A program made the position numbers and the translations under genes. The notes under the pieces were generated by a model that worked only from the letters and a program-made list of their open reading frames with translations, ran no database searches and was not told the origin of the DNA. From Megalonaias nervosa (taxonomy: Eukaryota > Mollusca > Bivalvia > Unionida > Unionidae): a DNA stretch of 64,000 nt. The stretch is from assembly GCA_016617855.1 (NCBI GenBank), contig JAECUM010001867.1, positions 62,001 through 126,000 on the forward strand. The letters run 5' to 3'. This document shows positions 37,226 to 49,182 of this stretch, one piece after another. Numbering within the stretch: position 1 is the first letter of the stretch; every line of letters begins with the position of its first letter.

Positions 37226-37379
37226 ATACTTACAGTTCCATAAACTGTGTTACAGCATAGAATTATAACTGCCTAAAAACTGAGAGGAATGGAGAAAGCT
37301 GATTGTTCAGTCTTGTGTGGTGCCTCAATGGTCTACCAGACTACGGGACTGATGATGATGATGAAGGTGAGCTGTGGGA

Positions 37380-37525
37380 GCTCAAATGGTATAGCACTGG
37401 AATTGTAACACTAGGAACATGAGTTTAATACCTGCCAGGACAACCCAGGCTGGCTGAATGAGGGCATCCTTTGGAAAGGCGCTTAGCTCCCCTTTCCTTG
37501 GCATGATACAGCCAATAATGTGTTA
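37380..37525 (+). mobile_element. tRNA-like SINE, third type
   Basis: A-box-like GAGCTCAAATGGTATAGCAC, B-box-like GAGTTTAATACC, then GGAAAGGCGCTTAGCTCC and GCCAATAATGTGTT, as at 2667. Confidence 0.65.
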
Positions 37526-37899
37526 AAAGTGCTATTCAAAGCAACAAAAACAAATACAACTGCATAATATAATTGGATGAAGGACAATACCTGTCTTATA
37601 AAAGCAACGGTCTTGCAATGACGTGCCTTATGGTGAGGGAGCACTATAGTACAGAGGTAAGTCTGAGCAAAAGCTCTACTCAAGGACACACCATGGTACC
37701 CACACATTGGCTGATCTGATGGTACGATGCAAAACTACATCCATCTGATTGCAAATCTAGCATGCTGACCAGTGCATCAACATAACTCCAAGATCTACGC
37801 TGCCTGTAGTGAGGCAGGTGTTAAAAATGGATTCATATATATTTTTAGTAATATATTTGGGAAATTTGTGGTAAAAAATATATTACATGTATTTCGAAA

Positions 37900-38745
37900 A
37901 TGGGTAGATTTGGAAATAGAGATGGTAGTGACAACAAGATTTTCAGACAGTTTTCATGGCAGCTATATTGGATATATGACTGACACCATTTTCATTTAGG
38001 ACCAATTAGGTATCATTTTACTGGTGCTGATGTAGCCATCCATTTGGAGAGGAGTAGAGATAACCATGTTTTCGATACTGTACTTTCCATTCAAGGAGTG
38101 TCAATGGCAAGATTTTCAAGATGGTTGTAGTGGTGGTCATCCTGGACATCAGATTGGCACTATTTTCCTTTGAAGACCATTTGAGCATCGTAAGAAGTCT
38201 CTGGGTAAAACCCCAGATCAATATAACTTTGAAGACCAATTGGGCATCATAAGAAGTCTTTGGGTAAAACCCCAGATCAATATAACTTTGAAGACCAATT
38301 GGGCATCATAAGAAGTCTTTGGGTAAAACCCCAGATCAATATAACTTTCTGTTCAAGGAGAGTTGTGACAACAAGAATTTTAAATGGCTGCCATGATGGC
38401 CATAATGGACTTCAGATCAGTACCATTTCCACTCAGAACCAATTAGATATAATTAGTCTTTTAGTGAAAACTTGATGTTGATATCACCAGCCATTCTGAA
38501 GCAGTATCAATAACAAGATTTTCAAGATGGCTGCCATGGTGGCCATTCTCATTTAGGACCAGCCAGACATCATAAGGAGTCATTGAGTCAAATGCCAATG
38601 TTAATATGACCATCCACTCAGTGAGGAATAGTGATAACAAAATTTTCGATATAGCTGCCATATTGGAGGTCAGAGCATTTTCATTCAGGACCATCTAGAC
38701 AACATATGGAGTCTTTAAGTGAAAACCCGAAAGTGATATGACCTT
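37900..38745. repeat. ~170-bp degenerate satellite with an inner 59-bp triplication
   Basis: About five diverged units share TTTTCAAGATGGCTGCCAT, CATTTAGGACCAATT and a GGGTAAAACCCC phrase. Inside (38165-38350) a 59-bp segment with AAGACCAATTGGGCATCAT is repeated nearly three times. A related block is at 42475. Confidence 0.85.
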
Positions 38746-39274
38746 TATTACAAAAATATTCTCATCCCTTATGAAGAAACAAATAATAAGGAAATTTGTT
38801 AAACATAATTTTGGATGATGATATAAAAAATAATACATGTATTATGCTTGGAGCATTACCAATTTTGTTGTGGAAGATTAATAATTTAAAAAACTGTTTG
38901 CCTTCACCTAATAAAAATTTCTAATATCATCTCTCACCAGTAATCTCTTTGCTATGTCTTTCAATAAAATTGAATTTGATAAATGAGGAAATTTGTTGCA
39001 CATTTTTTAGAAATGGAAACTGGAAAGGGAGAACTAGTTAATATTGTCTTGTTGGTACAGCTGTATTCTTCAGGATAATTACAGTGTTTAAATTTTTTGG
39101 AACTTTATTTTGGCACTTCAATTTTTGTTATGTCAGGTACCCAAGTTTTTGTGAATTTATTTCAAGTTTAAAAATAAAAACATACAGTCTAAAAATATAA
39201 GTTCACGTCTCTTGTATCAGAACCATTTTGTCAATTTTCTTTATTGTTAACTGATTTATTGCAATAATATCAAA

Positions 39275-39505
39275 ATAAATTGGACTATATTAAGTCCAAA
39301 AAAAACCAATGTCAAAAATAATTGGAATATGTGAAGTCCAAAAACATAGTGTCAGAAATAATGGGAATAAATGAAGTCCAAAAAATAACATAAAAAATAA
39401 TTGGATTAAATGAAGTCCAAAAAAACTAATGTCATAAGTAAAGTCCACAAAAACAATGTCAAAAGTAACTGGAATATATGAAGTCGAAAAAAAAATGTCA
39501 CAAAT
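39275..39505. repeat. ~40-bp repeat, about 6 copies
   Basis: Units contain ATAATTGGAATATATGAAGT and CCAAAAAAAACAATGTCA. Confidence 0.88.
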
Positions 39506-40699
39506 AAATACAGAACACCCTCTTTGTAAGACCCTTCATTATAATATAGTTCTTCCTGTTGTAAAGTTCACAAATTACAAAGCAGTAAAGTTATATGAAT
39601 AATGTACTTAATTGTAAGGCAATCTCATTATAAGGCAGTTTATTATATGCTCATTTTTTTCTCCGTTAACTTTACATTGTCAGAATCGTTCAATATTTCC
39701 CAATATTGCACCCTCGCACTGAATTCCTACTGAATGCAAGCGAATAAAGGTACTACTTTCTATTGTAAATAAACAATATTTTTCTGAATGAACTAAAGCA
39801 AATGTTTCATGGACTGCCACATATCAGCAATTTTGGCACATTCCGCATTAACTTTTTTGATACAATGTTTCAGATTTAGGCTAGCTATAGACGCCAGACA
39901 GGGTCCTTACAATAACATGCAAGTTATAAGGCATAAACTTGTCTTCTTTTGCTGGTAATAAAAATGGCAAAAATATACTTACAATTTTACATCCTGAATT
40001 TCCTCAAAATGTACTTTCTTAGTTCTGCAAATCCGAATTACATGAGCCATGTCATGAGTTCTCAAGGTTGAATACATATTTCGAAATTGTACTGTAATTT
40101 TGACTACTGAGTATATTCCAAGTGCAATTACATCCTCCTTACTGCACTCAAAATGAAATAAACATTAAATTCCACAGCGTCTTTTTGATAATTGCAATTG
40201 AAAGACTTCATATTTTCCCCACATTATGATTTGAATCATTCAATGACAGAACAGAAACACGCATGCCGATGTCAACATACTTCTGCCTTGCTGCTTCAAT
40301 ACGATGTATTTCATGTAGAATTGCCACAGACGCTGTAAGTTACTAAATCCAGATCATAATCACGAAATTGCGTTGAATCGACAAAAATACCAAAACGTAT
40401 TCATTTCAGATCAAATGGAAAAGTTGTTGCAATGCGCTGTCATTCACAATATGACTCCAAATTCAATTTTAAGTAGACCAAATGCCATTTTCTTTCGAAA
40501 CTTACATCTAGCGCGCGACCAACTTCAAATTTATTTGGGCGGAGTTATGTGCACATTAATAATGTTGTTGTGTAATGCATCTACGCTTGTGTATTTAGTT
40601 TGGAATATGGCATACATTCAGTTACTTTGTTTCTTGTAGGGTTTTTTGTTGATATATTTAAGCCTTAGATAGAATAAGAAAATGAGCATATAATAAAAA

Positions 40700-40824
40700 G
40701 GTTACTGCATTTGTATGGGAAAATAAGAACTCGTTTTGTCGGATGGACATACTGCACTCCCAAGGTCGTGCAATATAGCCATCCGAAAAACTTGTTCATA
40801 TCTTCCCATACAAATGAAGTAACC
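40700..40824. mobile_element. 125-bp foldback (near-complete inverted repeat)
   Basis: GGTTACTGCATTTGTATGGG (left) pairs with CCCATACAAATGAAGTAACC (right). Pairing continues through GTCGGATGG / CCATCCGA and TGCA cores with few mismatches, leaving a short centre around CCCAAGG. Transcribed, it would form a hairpin of roughly 55-60 bp. Size and symmetry fit a foldback MITE. Confidence 0.85.
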
Positions 40825-40910
40825 TATAAATACTCCTATGGACAGTGTTTTGAAGGAAAACTGGTAGCCTTTCATCATCTACTTCATTATAAGGCAGTCT
40901 CACTGTAAGG

Positions 40911-41231
40911 TATGTTTGTGTGTTTTTTTTATTTTTAATGTAGCTTTATCAATTTTAGTCATTTTGCAACAATGTCTGTAGTGTGGCAGTTTATAGTGAC
41001 ATCTAGCTCTGGGGCATCATGCCACGGACATGTAGTATCATGTACCACCCAGTCACATTATTGTGATGCCAGGCTGACCAGTCCTAACACTAACCTCTTA
41101 ATGCTGAGTGTCAAGCGAGGCAGCTGCTAGTACCATTTTTATAAATCTTTGCTATGACTCAGCCAGGGTTCAGACCTGTGACCTCCCATATCCAAGGTGG
41201 ATGCTCTAGCCCCTTGTGCCACCGAGCAGTC
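40911..41231 (-). mobile_element. tRNA-derived SINE, first type, with 10-bp target duplication
   Basis: The target duplication CACTGTAAGG occurs at 40901-40910 and 41232-41241. The head is at the right (GAGCAGTCC), the body as in the copy at 18793, and the short tail has GTTTGTGTG. It inserted into an AAGGCA-rich repeat. Confidence 0.93.
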
Positions 41232-41397
41232 CACTGTAAGGCAGAGTACTGTATGACTTGCATGGACAGTGTTGTATTGAGTGAGTACTGTACATCTGTC
41301 CACACTTAACCACAGTTTATAGAATGGTATTCCATAATGGAAGATGGAAAAATGGCAGTTTAATTAAATAAAAATGTTGGCATGGACCAGGAAACAT

Positions 41398-41592
41398 ACC
41401 ATATACATAAATAACACGGGCCCTAATCTGCCAGTGCATTATGAGATAGCATATCAGGATCTATGATGTTTGTTGTACAAATTACTCCTAGCAAACTGCA
41501 TAGACCCAGACTGGCTGTCACATTAATACTAATGCATATCTTGATCTGTGCAGTATGTACATGGACCCGACTTGAAAGTATATCTGGTAGAT
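41398..41592 (-). mobile_element. nested-palindrome MITE, copy 7
   Basis: It begins ACCATATACATAAAT and keeps the linker TTGTACAAATTACTCC and the CATAGACCCAGACTGGC arm. The right end is decayed. Confidence 0.7.
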
Positions 41593-41614
41593 AATAATAC
41601 ATGCCCAAATCAAA

Positions 41615-41745
41615 AGAGAGAAGACCCAGATATGCCATAATGTGTTGGTAGATCAGGGTCTACAATGTGATCTTAAAATAAATGTCAAACCACGACCATG
41701 GACCTTGATCTGTTTTTATATTATTTAATGGCAGACCTGGGATAC
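41615..41745. mobile_element. decayed MITE-like fragment
   Basis: GACCCAGATATGCCATAATGTG, GATCAGGGTCTAC and GACCTTGATCTG phrases indicate another degraded member next to copy 7. Confidence 0.45.
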
Positions 41746-42474
41746 TAATATTCACATATGGGTAAGAACTATACTCAAATACAGCAATCTGGGGTCAATG
41801 AAAGATACATTTTGTCTTAAATGATGGGATGTTTGTGCAAAGGTTTAATCAATTTTCTTGCCAATTTTATCACTGTCTTAATATCCACATTTTTCCATTT
41901 CCGCTATCAATCACATGAAGGAGACAGCTGATGGGTGTTTATAGAAGTACTGTTGCCCACTTCAGTTATGAGCCATGGCAATGCTGGCAGGAAAAGTGAA
42001 CCATACCAATGGTCATACCTGGTTATCACAACCATTTCTCAGCTTGTGTGCACTCTTCATGTACATATGCATACACACGGTTCAAATGCACATCAGCACA
42101 ATGTTGGCTATATGGTGCTGATTAAAAGGCAAGTTTTAAAACTGTACTGATAAAATACTGCACAAACATGTAGGAAAACAAGATAAAATATATAAGGATG
42201 TTAAAACTATATAAAAAAAGAAAGAGGAAAAAATATCAAGATCCTAAAAATATTGGGTCACACTTATCCAAGATTTCTGTAAACAAATGTTTTAAATAAT
42301 GTAATGATATCATTCTACATATAGTTTGGTAAAGTCTAGTTTTGAAACTGACAATGATATGAAAAGGTCCATTGTAAATCAGTCAATATTAAACAACATG
42401 GTAATCTAATCTGAAACAAGAGCCCCTCAAAGGTACTAACACTCTACTGTTGAATGTTGACACCATCTATGATA

Positions 42475-42840
42475 TTCTTCAGCAATAACAAGCGTTTCAA
42501 ATTAACTGCTGTGCAACACATACTTGATTCAGCTTGGTGTCATTTTCATTTAGGACCATGTGGACATAATTGTAAGTGTTTTGGTAAAAACCCTGTCATA
42601 ATGATCATCCATTCAGGGGGAGTAGTGACTAAACTTTTAAGACATCATGGTAGCCATACTGGAAGTACAACTACCACCATTCTGATTTAAGACCAACTAC
42701 GTATCAAAGAAGTCTATTGGTGAAAAACCCCATGTTGTTATATCCATCCATTTGTAAAGGAGTAGAGATAACATTATTTTCAAGATATCACATTCAAAGC
42801 AGGAGCAGAAATAAAAAGATTTTCAAGATGGCTGCTGTGA
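42475..42840. repeat. second locus of the ~170-bp satellite
   Basis: Shares CATTTTCATTTAGGACCA, a GGTAAAAACCC phrase and TTTTCAAGATGGCTGC with 37900-38745. Confidence 0.75.
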
Positions 42841-42949
42841 ATATTTTGTGTTGTAAGTTTCGTTGATTCAAAAATATAGGCCAAAAATTTAAACACTGTA
42901 ATATTATAATTTACAGTAGCTGAAAGCACTGGAAATTCAATGTATGTAT

Positions 42950-42953
42950 GTGC

Positions 42954-42984
<31 letters not shown>

Positions 42985-42998
42985 TGTATGTATGTGTG
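42950..42998 (+). repeat. (TATG)n microsatellite
   Basis: About ten TATG units. Confidence 0.95.
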
Positions 42999-44435
42999 AC
43001 TATTTTCTTTCCAACAGAAATTATATCAGGTTGATCAATTCACAATATGACAAGACAAAAAAGATTCAAAGTGGCAAATCTGTAAGTAGTACTTAGCTAA
43101 CACAACAAAACATCTTAATATATGCAATCATACAAATATGTCCATAGAAATAGCAGAACAAAATATCATTTATCTTAGTATGGCACTGTCCTTTCAAAAA
43201 TAAATGGTAAAGATGTTAAAATTCTTTGAAAGATATATCAAACAAATTATAAAAGAAAAATGAAGTAAAATCCTTACAAGGTAGGGCTAAAATTTATTAT
43301 ATAATCTTTACTTCTTTAAAGTCCTATGACTTCTGTGGTCATAAATTATCAAGAAGATTACTAATTCAGTTCATAAAAAAAAAACAGTCTCTCTGGGTGG
43401 AATTTGATACACTCAACAAGAATGGGTTCAACTGTAAGTATCCATGTACTATATCACTTCTTTTCTACGTAAAAGTATATTTCCTCATATGTGTACAAGT
43501 TTAAAATCCAACCAGAAAAGTGAACCAGTTAATTTTAATACCCATTCTCAAGTATGTGGGAAGAATCACAAATATTTCTTGTCAAAGATTAAAGCCATGT
43601 GCATGATATCCTTCACTGTCAAATACTACAAGCAACATTTTTGCAAAAAAAAAAAAAATGAAAAAAAAAATAAAGGTACAAAATGTAATTGTATCTGCCT
43701 GGCATGTAAAGAAGAATTAAATGTGTCATTAAAAGAATTAAATGTGTCATTAAAAGCCCATCAAGTTATTTTAAATTTCTATTTCAGAGCAATTAGCTAT
43801 ATGGAATTTGTGAAAAAAACTTTTCAGCAGTGAATACAGTGTATACTATGACCAACATAAAAAAATCAACTATGTAAGACCAGGTGTTCTTTCTGTTTAA
43901 TAGATATACATTAAAAATCTCCAGTTTATGTTGACATGCATCATTCTTATGAGAGAATCTGTCACAGAAAAAGCAACGAAGATGGGTTTTTTTCCTACGC
44001 AAATAACAAGAGCATAATGTTTATCTCCAATCACCTGTTTTCCTCTGAAACCCAATCTGGACAGTTGGAAGCAAAGGAGTGAATAGGGTGACAGCCAGGT
44101 CTCAATTTATAGTCATAGCCCAGCAAAAACTTGACAAGAATAGCAATAAATGTCTCCCACATATTCATGAAAAATGCTTCCAGTGAAAAGCCTAAAGGCA
44201 TAGGTACCTATGTATTTATATATTAAGAGTAGGTGGACAAAGTTTGTGATAAAAATTTTGAGACCATTCAAATAGTGTCAAATCCAACTACTATAGCTGT
44301 TACATCTGATGAAGAGAAAATCTGATTGAGTGTGAACATGCACTGTGGGTAGCAGATGAGATCTTAACTTTCCTGGACATATTGGCACAAACTATGCCAC
44401 AATTTATTGATACAATTATTTATGATAATTATATA

Positions 44436-44525
44436 ATCTCCTTCATCAGTATTGGAAACAAATTAAAAGTTAATATTACATCATCTCCTTCATCAGTATT
44501 GTAAACAAATTAAAAGTTAATATTC
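44436..44525. repeat. 41-bp direct repeat, 2 copies
   Basis: TCTCCTTCATCAGTATTG then AAACAAATTAAAAGTTAA occurs twice in tandem. Confidence 0.9.
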
Positions 44526-45027
44526 TCTAATTCTAAGATGTTATTTACTCATTTTTCCATGGTAAGATTGGGGGGTGGGGGAGTCAGCCAGAAGTGTCGA
44601 TTTTGTAAAGCTCAAAATAGCCCTAAAATTCACTTTAAAAAAAAAAATTCCAGTTGGTGAAAATATCTATGGAAAGAAGGAATAAGACATGAAGGATAAA
44701 TTTTGGAATAATGCCATGTAAATGAAAAGAACTTTCATTTAATTTTGTTAAATGCAGATGGAGTTCCGTGTCTGCAAAATCCATGGAGTCACAAAGTATA
44801 TTTATTTACCGAAACTGTATCTGTAACAATTCTGTCAATCTTTTTGGGATCTAGTCAACCATTCAAAGAAATCTTTGTCTATATTGAATTGATATTACAC
44901 CCCACCCAACTCCTTTTTTGTTTTTACTCCTGACTACACCATTATACAAGTGGTACAACACATTCTTAGTGCTTTTGTTGTAGTACACTGCATGGATTTG
45001 AAAAATCTCAAAATAATCTGCTAGCTC

Positions 45028-45217
45028 AGGGGTCGGCAAACTTTGGCAAGCGTGCCACAAGGTGGCATGTCAAAAGCTTTTGTGTGGACCACGAAGGGCA
45101 GCCAAAAATCTTATTTTAACAGTGTTAATCTTTTACTGGGGGGCACATGCTCATTCATTTTGTAATTGATCTGGAAGAAAGTGGCACACTGTGTAAAATA
45201 GGTTGCCAACCCCTAGT
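45028..45217. mobile_element. hAT-type MITE (190 bp) with target duplication
   Basis: It begins AGGGGTCGGCAAACTTTGG and ends GGTTGCCAACCCCTAGT, an inverted pair typical of hAT elements. The direct repeat CTAGCTC flanks it at 45021-45027 and 45218-45224; an eighth base differs, fitting the 8-bp hAT duplication. No coding capacity. Confidence 0.88.
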
Positions 45218-45880
45218 CTAGCTCCATCAGTCTAGTACTAAAATATTTAAATTTCCCTGAATTTGATGATGTTAATGAACTCAATTCAATCATGTGAAAA
45301 GTTGTTTTCCACAACTTTGTAACCAAGTAATGACCAAATTCAGTCGGCATTCCTTCTGGTACATTTGGATTAGTATTGAAGAGCGAGAGTGAAACCCTTT
45401 GACAAAAAACAAATATAAAATCAACTTTCAGGAGAAAGTGTTGAGTTTCAATGAACAATGCTGAAAATATTCCTGACAGAACATCTTTTCCATTATAAAG
45501 AAAAACTAGTCAGCGCTGAATCAGCACTTGATGAAATGGAAAAATGACCCGTCAGAAATGTTCTCTTGCCTTTTTGGAGTTGGGCAAGTGAATTTTCAAC
45601 CTCCGTACTGCTATACTATTATGAATGAATGTTTAGCTGACCACAGTCAAAGATCAGTCTTACTCTTCATATCAAATTACTATACATGTACCTCTTCAAA
45701 ATATTAAAATTGCTAATCGTCCTGCAACCATAATTTCTTGGTATTTTGTTAGAAAATAGTTGCTCATCTGCACCACTCACCAATAGTTTGAATGAGCTGA
45801 TTTTTTTCCCCCCTTTTGTGTCAGTAGAGAACAGTATTAGGAGTAAAGGAAAATGAAGGTAAGCATGTGTGCTGACTTAC

Positions 45881-45935
45881 CGGTTGACTAAACAAAGGTA
45901 AGCATGTGTGCGGACTTACCGGTTGACTGTATGAT
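45881..45935 (-). promoter_or_regulatory. eya: duplicated 5' splice site region of eya exon E
   Basis: AGTCAACCGGTAAGTC followed by GCACACATGCTTACC occurs twice, 39 bases apart (donors at 45919 and 45880). Both donors match the consensus equally well. Confidence 0.85.
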
Positions 45936-45978
45936 GAAGATGTACTTGTGGTGTTGGGTGATGTGAAGGGACCTGCAC
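45920..45978 (-). CDS. eya: eya exon E: Thr/Ser/Pro-rich exon with a duplicated donor
   Basis: A strong T-run acceptor ends TTTTTTTTAG. The exon encodes AGPFTSPNTTSTSSSYSQP and ends CCG|GTAAGT at phase 0. Just downstream, the exon end plus donor is repeated, placing an identical CCG|GTAAGT 39 bases later, with the lower exon limit at 45881. Using the second donor would add 13 in-frame residues without a stop. The first donor is chosen here because it gives the shorter, more EYA-like product; the sequence alone cannot decide. Confidence 0.82.
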
Positions 45979-47147
45979 CTAAAAAAAAGAGGCATATCAG
46001 TTCTCTGATTACACCCAAAATCCATTTATCTCACTATAACGATTTAGTCATTTTTAATGTCACAATTAGAATTAATTCATCAAACCAATTCAAAATCATA
46101 GACATTTACCTACTGTTTGCACAAGTCCACACTTTTGCATGGTCATGGTTTGCCTCATTTGTTCAAGATTTAACTATGACTGTTATAATTTTATTTGCAT
46201 ATAAAAAAAAAAATTAATGAAAGGAATAATGTCACTAATATCCATCAGACACTGTATTAATGTGAACACTACAACCATATGCAAATAATACAGGACTCCC
46301 ACATCTGGATTTCAGGGTGAATAATGTTTATTTTGAAGACAACATGTTAGAAGAGAGGGGTTCATCTCTATTTAAAAAAAAAAATAAATGGAATTATGAT
46401 ATCAACACTTTAATAACAAATATGGGCAACAGCTACACTTCAATTTTGGAAAACAAAAATGTCTACTCAGGCACCAGAAGGTAGAACCAAAGTAAGGTGC
46501 ACAAGTGCAACCTTGAATTGACATCCATCTTTAAAAAAAAAAAAGTAATCTGGTATAAGTTTAACAACTGAACACTTGTAGAAGACAATTTTTTCAAAAA
46601 CTGAGACCTTGATTATAAAGTTTAATAACTCTAAGTGACATTGAAAAGTCTGGTCTCTCAGGCATTACATATGCTGACTTTGAAGGACAATTTACAAAAA
46701 CAAATATGACTATGATTCAAGTCACATATTTCATTCTTTATTGTACCTTCAAACTACAAACGTTTGTGAAACTGAATTTGAAAAAAAAAAAGACATCAAA
46801 AAAGTAAATATTCGCATATATTATGATAAACAAAGGCCACTGGTCCCGTCTTTTGTTTCTGACACCTAGTGGCAAGGAAAAGAAGACAATTTTCATGGCT
46901 TAAAGACGTTTATTTGGTACGACCAGAAACTGCCAGTGATGGCCATATGTACTCATCTAGAGAGTAATTACCTTATGAAAACACTTAATTGTAGCGCTGC
47001 TGGCAGGAGTGCATTCTAACCTACCGGTAATAGGAATGAATCAATCAAAAAAAAAAAAAAAGAAACTCAATTTGTGGGAGGTACAACCATTTCTGATCTT
47101 TGTCAATTAAAAAATCAAAAGGAATGCAATTTTTTAAAATGACTCAC
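45979..47147 (-). other. eya intron between exons D and E
   Basis: 1.2 kb of AT-rich sequence with several A-runs. 46840-47040 is somewhat GC-richer, with no repeat recognised. No other feature seen. Confidence 0.75.
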
Positions 47148-47243
47148 CATATGGAAAACCCTGTCCTGATTGGTTGAAATTCGGTGTATAACTAAGGTAA
47201 TTAGATGGGTTCATAGCCTGGGCACCCTGTTTAATATTCTTAA
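47148..47243 (-). CDS. eya: eya exon D: Asn/Tyr/Gln-rich exon, symmetric phase 1-1
   Basis: Its acceptor is TTCTATTTTCAG and its donor TATG|GTGAGT. It encodes 31 whole codons including KQGAQAMNPSNYLSYTP and NQSGQGFPY, then joins as Gly to the next exon. Composition (N, Q, Y, S, P, G) fits the EYA activation region. The length (96 nt) and equal phases mean it could be skipped without breaking the frame; skipping is an inference. About 1.2 kb separate it from the next exon. Confidence 0.85.
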
Positions 47244-47684
47244 CTGAAAATAGAAGTAAAGTAAAAATAAAGTTAAATTATTTTTTAAATATATCAGTAA
47301 AATTATGAAAAAGCATTAAAAAAAGTAAAAGCTAAAATGCTACACAAGCAACAGCCAAAAAATGATAACAAGAAACAACTAAAAGCAGTGACAATAATCT
47401 TTAATATATACACTTTCTGTAAATAGACATTATTGCTACGTTAAATGGTAATTCTCTGTACTTGTAATTAGTGACAAAATAATTCATGTGGCAACATTTG
47501 TTGCTCAGGACAGTTAGCAACTCTGCAAAAGCAGTTTCAGATTATACCAAATATAATGGGAACAGCCATGTTTTATTTTCCTACCATGTTTTGATTATGA
47601 AAAAACAGGTGGTTCATCGTGTTTAAATGGCTAACTTTCTCACTAGCAACTGTACTGTTGTAACTGAAAATGGAAACAGGTCCA

Positions 47685-47910
47685 ACTGAATCTTCCAAAC
47701 CCCTTTTGGACGTGTCACTTGGCAATCAGAATGAATCTTCCAAACCCCTTTTGGATATGCCACTGGGCAATCAGAATGAATCTTCCAAACCTATTTTGGA
47801 CGTGTCATTGGACAATCAGAATGAATCTTCCAAACCCCTTTTGGACATGTCACTGGGCAATCAGAATGAATCTTCCAAATCCCTTTTGGATATGCCACTG
47901 GGTAATCATT
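47685..47910. repeat. 45-bp minisatellite, 5 copies
   Basis: Units contain GAATCTTCCAAACCCCTTTT then GGACATGTCACTGGGCAATC. Fifteen codons long, it gives a clean false frame (SSKPLLDMSLGNQNE repeated) without start context or splice support. Confidence 0.92.
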
Positions 47911-48025
47911 CACATTTATTCATTACATAACAAAAACCCAACACTTTTTAATGAAAAAACTTTTTTGTTCACTGATGATGCAAGTTTATTATAATTGTTT
48001 ACTGTCAACAAATTCTGACAGCAAG

Positions 48026-48243
48026 TACCATATAAACTTGCTTGTAAGTTAAGCCTAACTGCAAACTGCACAAACCCAGATCTGCCATCCTGTAATGTGC
48101 TGGCAGATCTTGGTCTATGCAGTTTGTTAGGAGTAATCAGTAGAACAACAGAGACCTTGATCTGCCAGCACATTATGCGATGATAGATCAGTGTCTAAAT
48201 TGTTTGCAACTGGACTAGACTTTGAAGCCAGTATATACAATAC
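48026..48243 (+). mobile_element. nested-palindrome MITE, copy 8
   Basis: Left end TACCATATAAACTTGCTTGT; inner hairpin CAGATCTGCC / GGCAGATCTTGG; linker GTTAGGAGTAATCAGTAGAA; right end CAGTATATACAATACC. Orientation as copy 2. Confidence 0.85.
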
Positions 48244-48834
48244 CAGTCAGGAAATGTGTGAACTGTAAAATAATTTTTCTGTTATTTGTGAATTGATTCC
48301 TTATATGTACTTGTCAGACTGTTTATCCAATCCACTTTCTTATTGTACATGATGTTATGTATTGTCAACCATCTCAAATATCTTCAGCACATGCATTGTT
48401 CACTTCATCTAATATTAATGGCTTTGACAACACCCTACACGTTTTGGCCATCTCGAAGAATAAAACTTAAAAGATTTTATTTATCGCTTGTGTCAGATTG
48501 TAGATTTATGCCGTGTCCATGTCAGTGTAGATATAATCTAATAATGCTAAACCCCCGATGACAACAGATTAGAATAAGCACAGTTTACTAACATTCCTAT
48601 AAGAAAAAAATGGAATATCAGCTTTTCATAGATCTGCAATAAAGATTTCCTGTTGACACTCACAGGTGATCATTGTGGACCAACTATCTAGCTGTGAAAC
48701 CTTTCATAAATTTATGTCATGATTTAAATGATGAAGGATACATTTTAATTTAAATGATAGAAGATATATTTTATTGCTGTACCACACTGTGCCATATTCA
48801 CTAATATATAAACTAGTGCCAACTGCAAACAGTC

Positions 48835-49180
48835 ACAGACTGTATCAAGTTCACTGAGACATTTTTTAACAAAGTTTTTTGCTACTGGTGGGATAGAGAA
48901 ACATACCTCCTTAGAGATTTTGCTGCTGCAGAACATTTTCAGTCCATTAAAGTTGTTTTCTATCACAGGTTCTTTTAAGTTTGAGATAATGTTGGTGAAA
49001 AAAATCATTGAATACATTTGCAATGTCAGTGTCATCAGCGACTATGGTGTCATTTACCAGAAATGAGTGAATTTTATTTGTCTGATCTTTGTGTGTTCCT
49101 CCAGTGAGTTCATTGAAGACTTTCCAAATGGAGTTTGTGTTGCTCTTTTTGCTTTCAAGCAATGATTGATAATAAACAAG
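48835..49180 (-). pseudogene. LINE ORF2 fragment (region before the reverse-transcriptase core)
   Basis: Minus-strand translation in two frames gives SIWKVFNELTGG, then IADVFN-like DIANVFNDFFHQHY, then after a frameshift NIISNLKEP, FCSSKISKEVCFSIPPV and NFVKKCLSELD. These match the segment between endonuclease and reverse transcriptase of non-LTR retrotransposons of the jockey/CR1/L2 kind. It is truncated at both ends; its left-coded end abuts the 28-bp minisatellite. Confidence 0.75.
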
Positions 49181-49182
49181 TA

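Larger units (their letters stand above)
32085..45919 (-). other. eya intron between exons E and F (13.8 kb)
   Basis: This contains microsatellites, minisatellites, a duplicated 650-bp element, MITEs, a foldback, a SINE and a hAT-type MITE. Nothing clear was seen at 32710-33000, 33260-33720, 34675-35385 (spacer between duplicates), 36630-37370, 38750-39270, 39510-40690 (some AAGGCA-rich repeated phrases), 41750-42470, 43000-45020 and 45230-45880. Confidence 0.8.

Noticed and set aside
45213..45458. 81-codon minus-strand frame ending near the hAT-type MITE
   Set aside because: Plausible composition but no recognised homology and no consistent splice sites; possibly an old transposase fragment.
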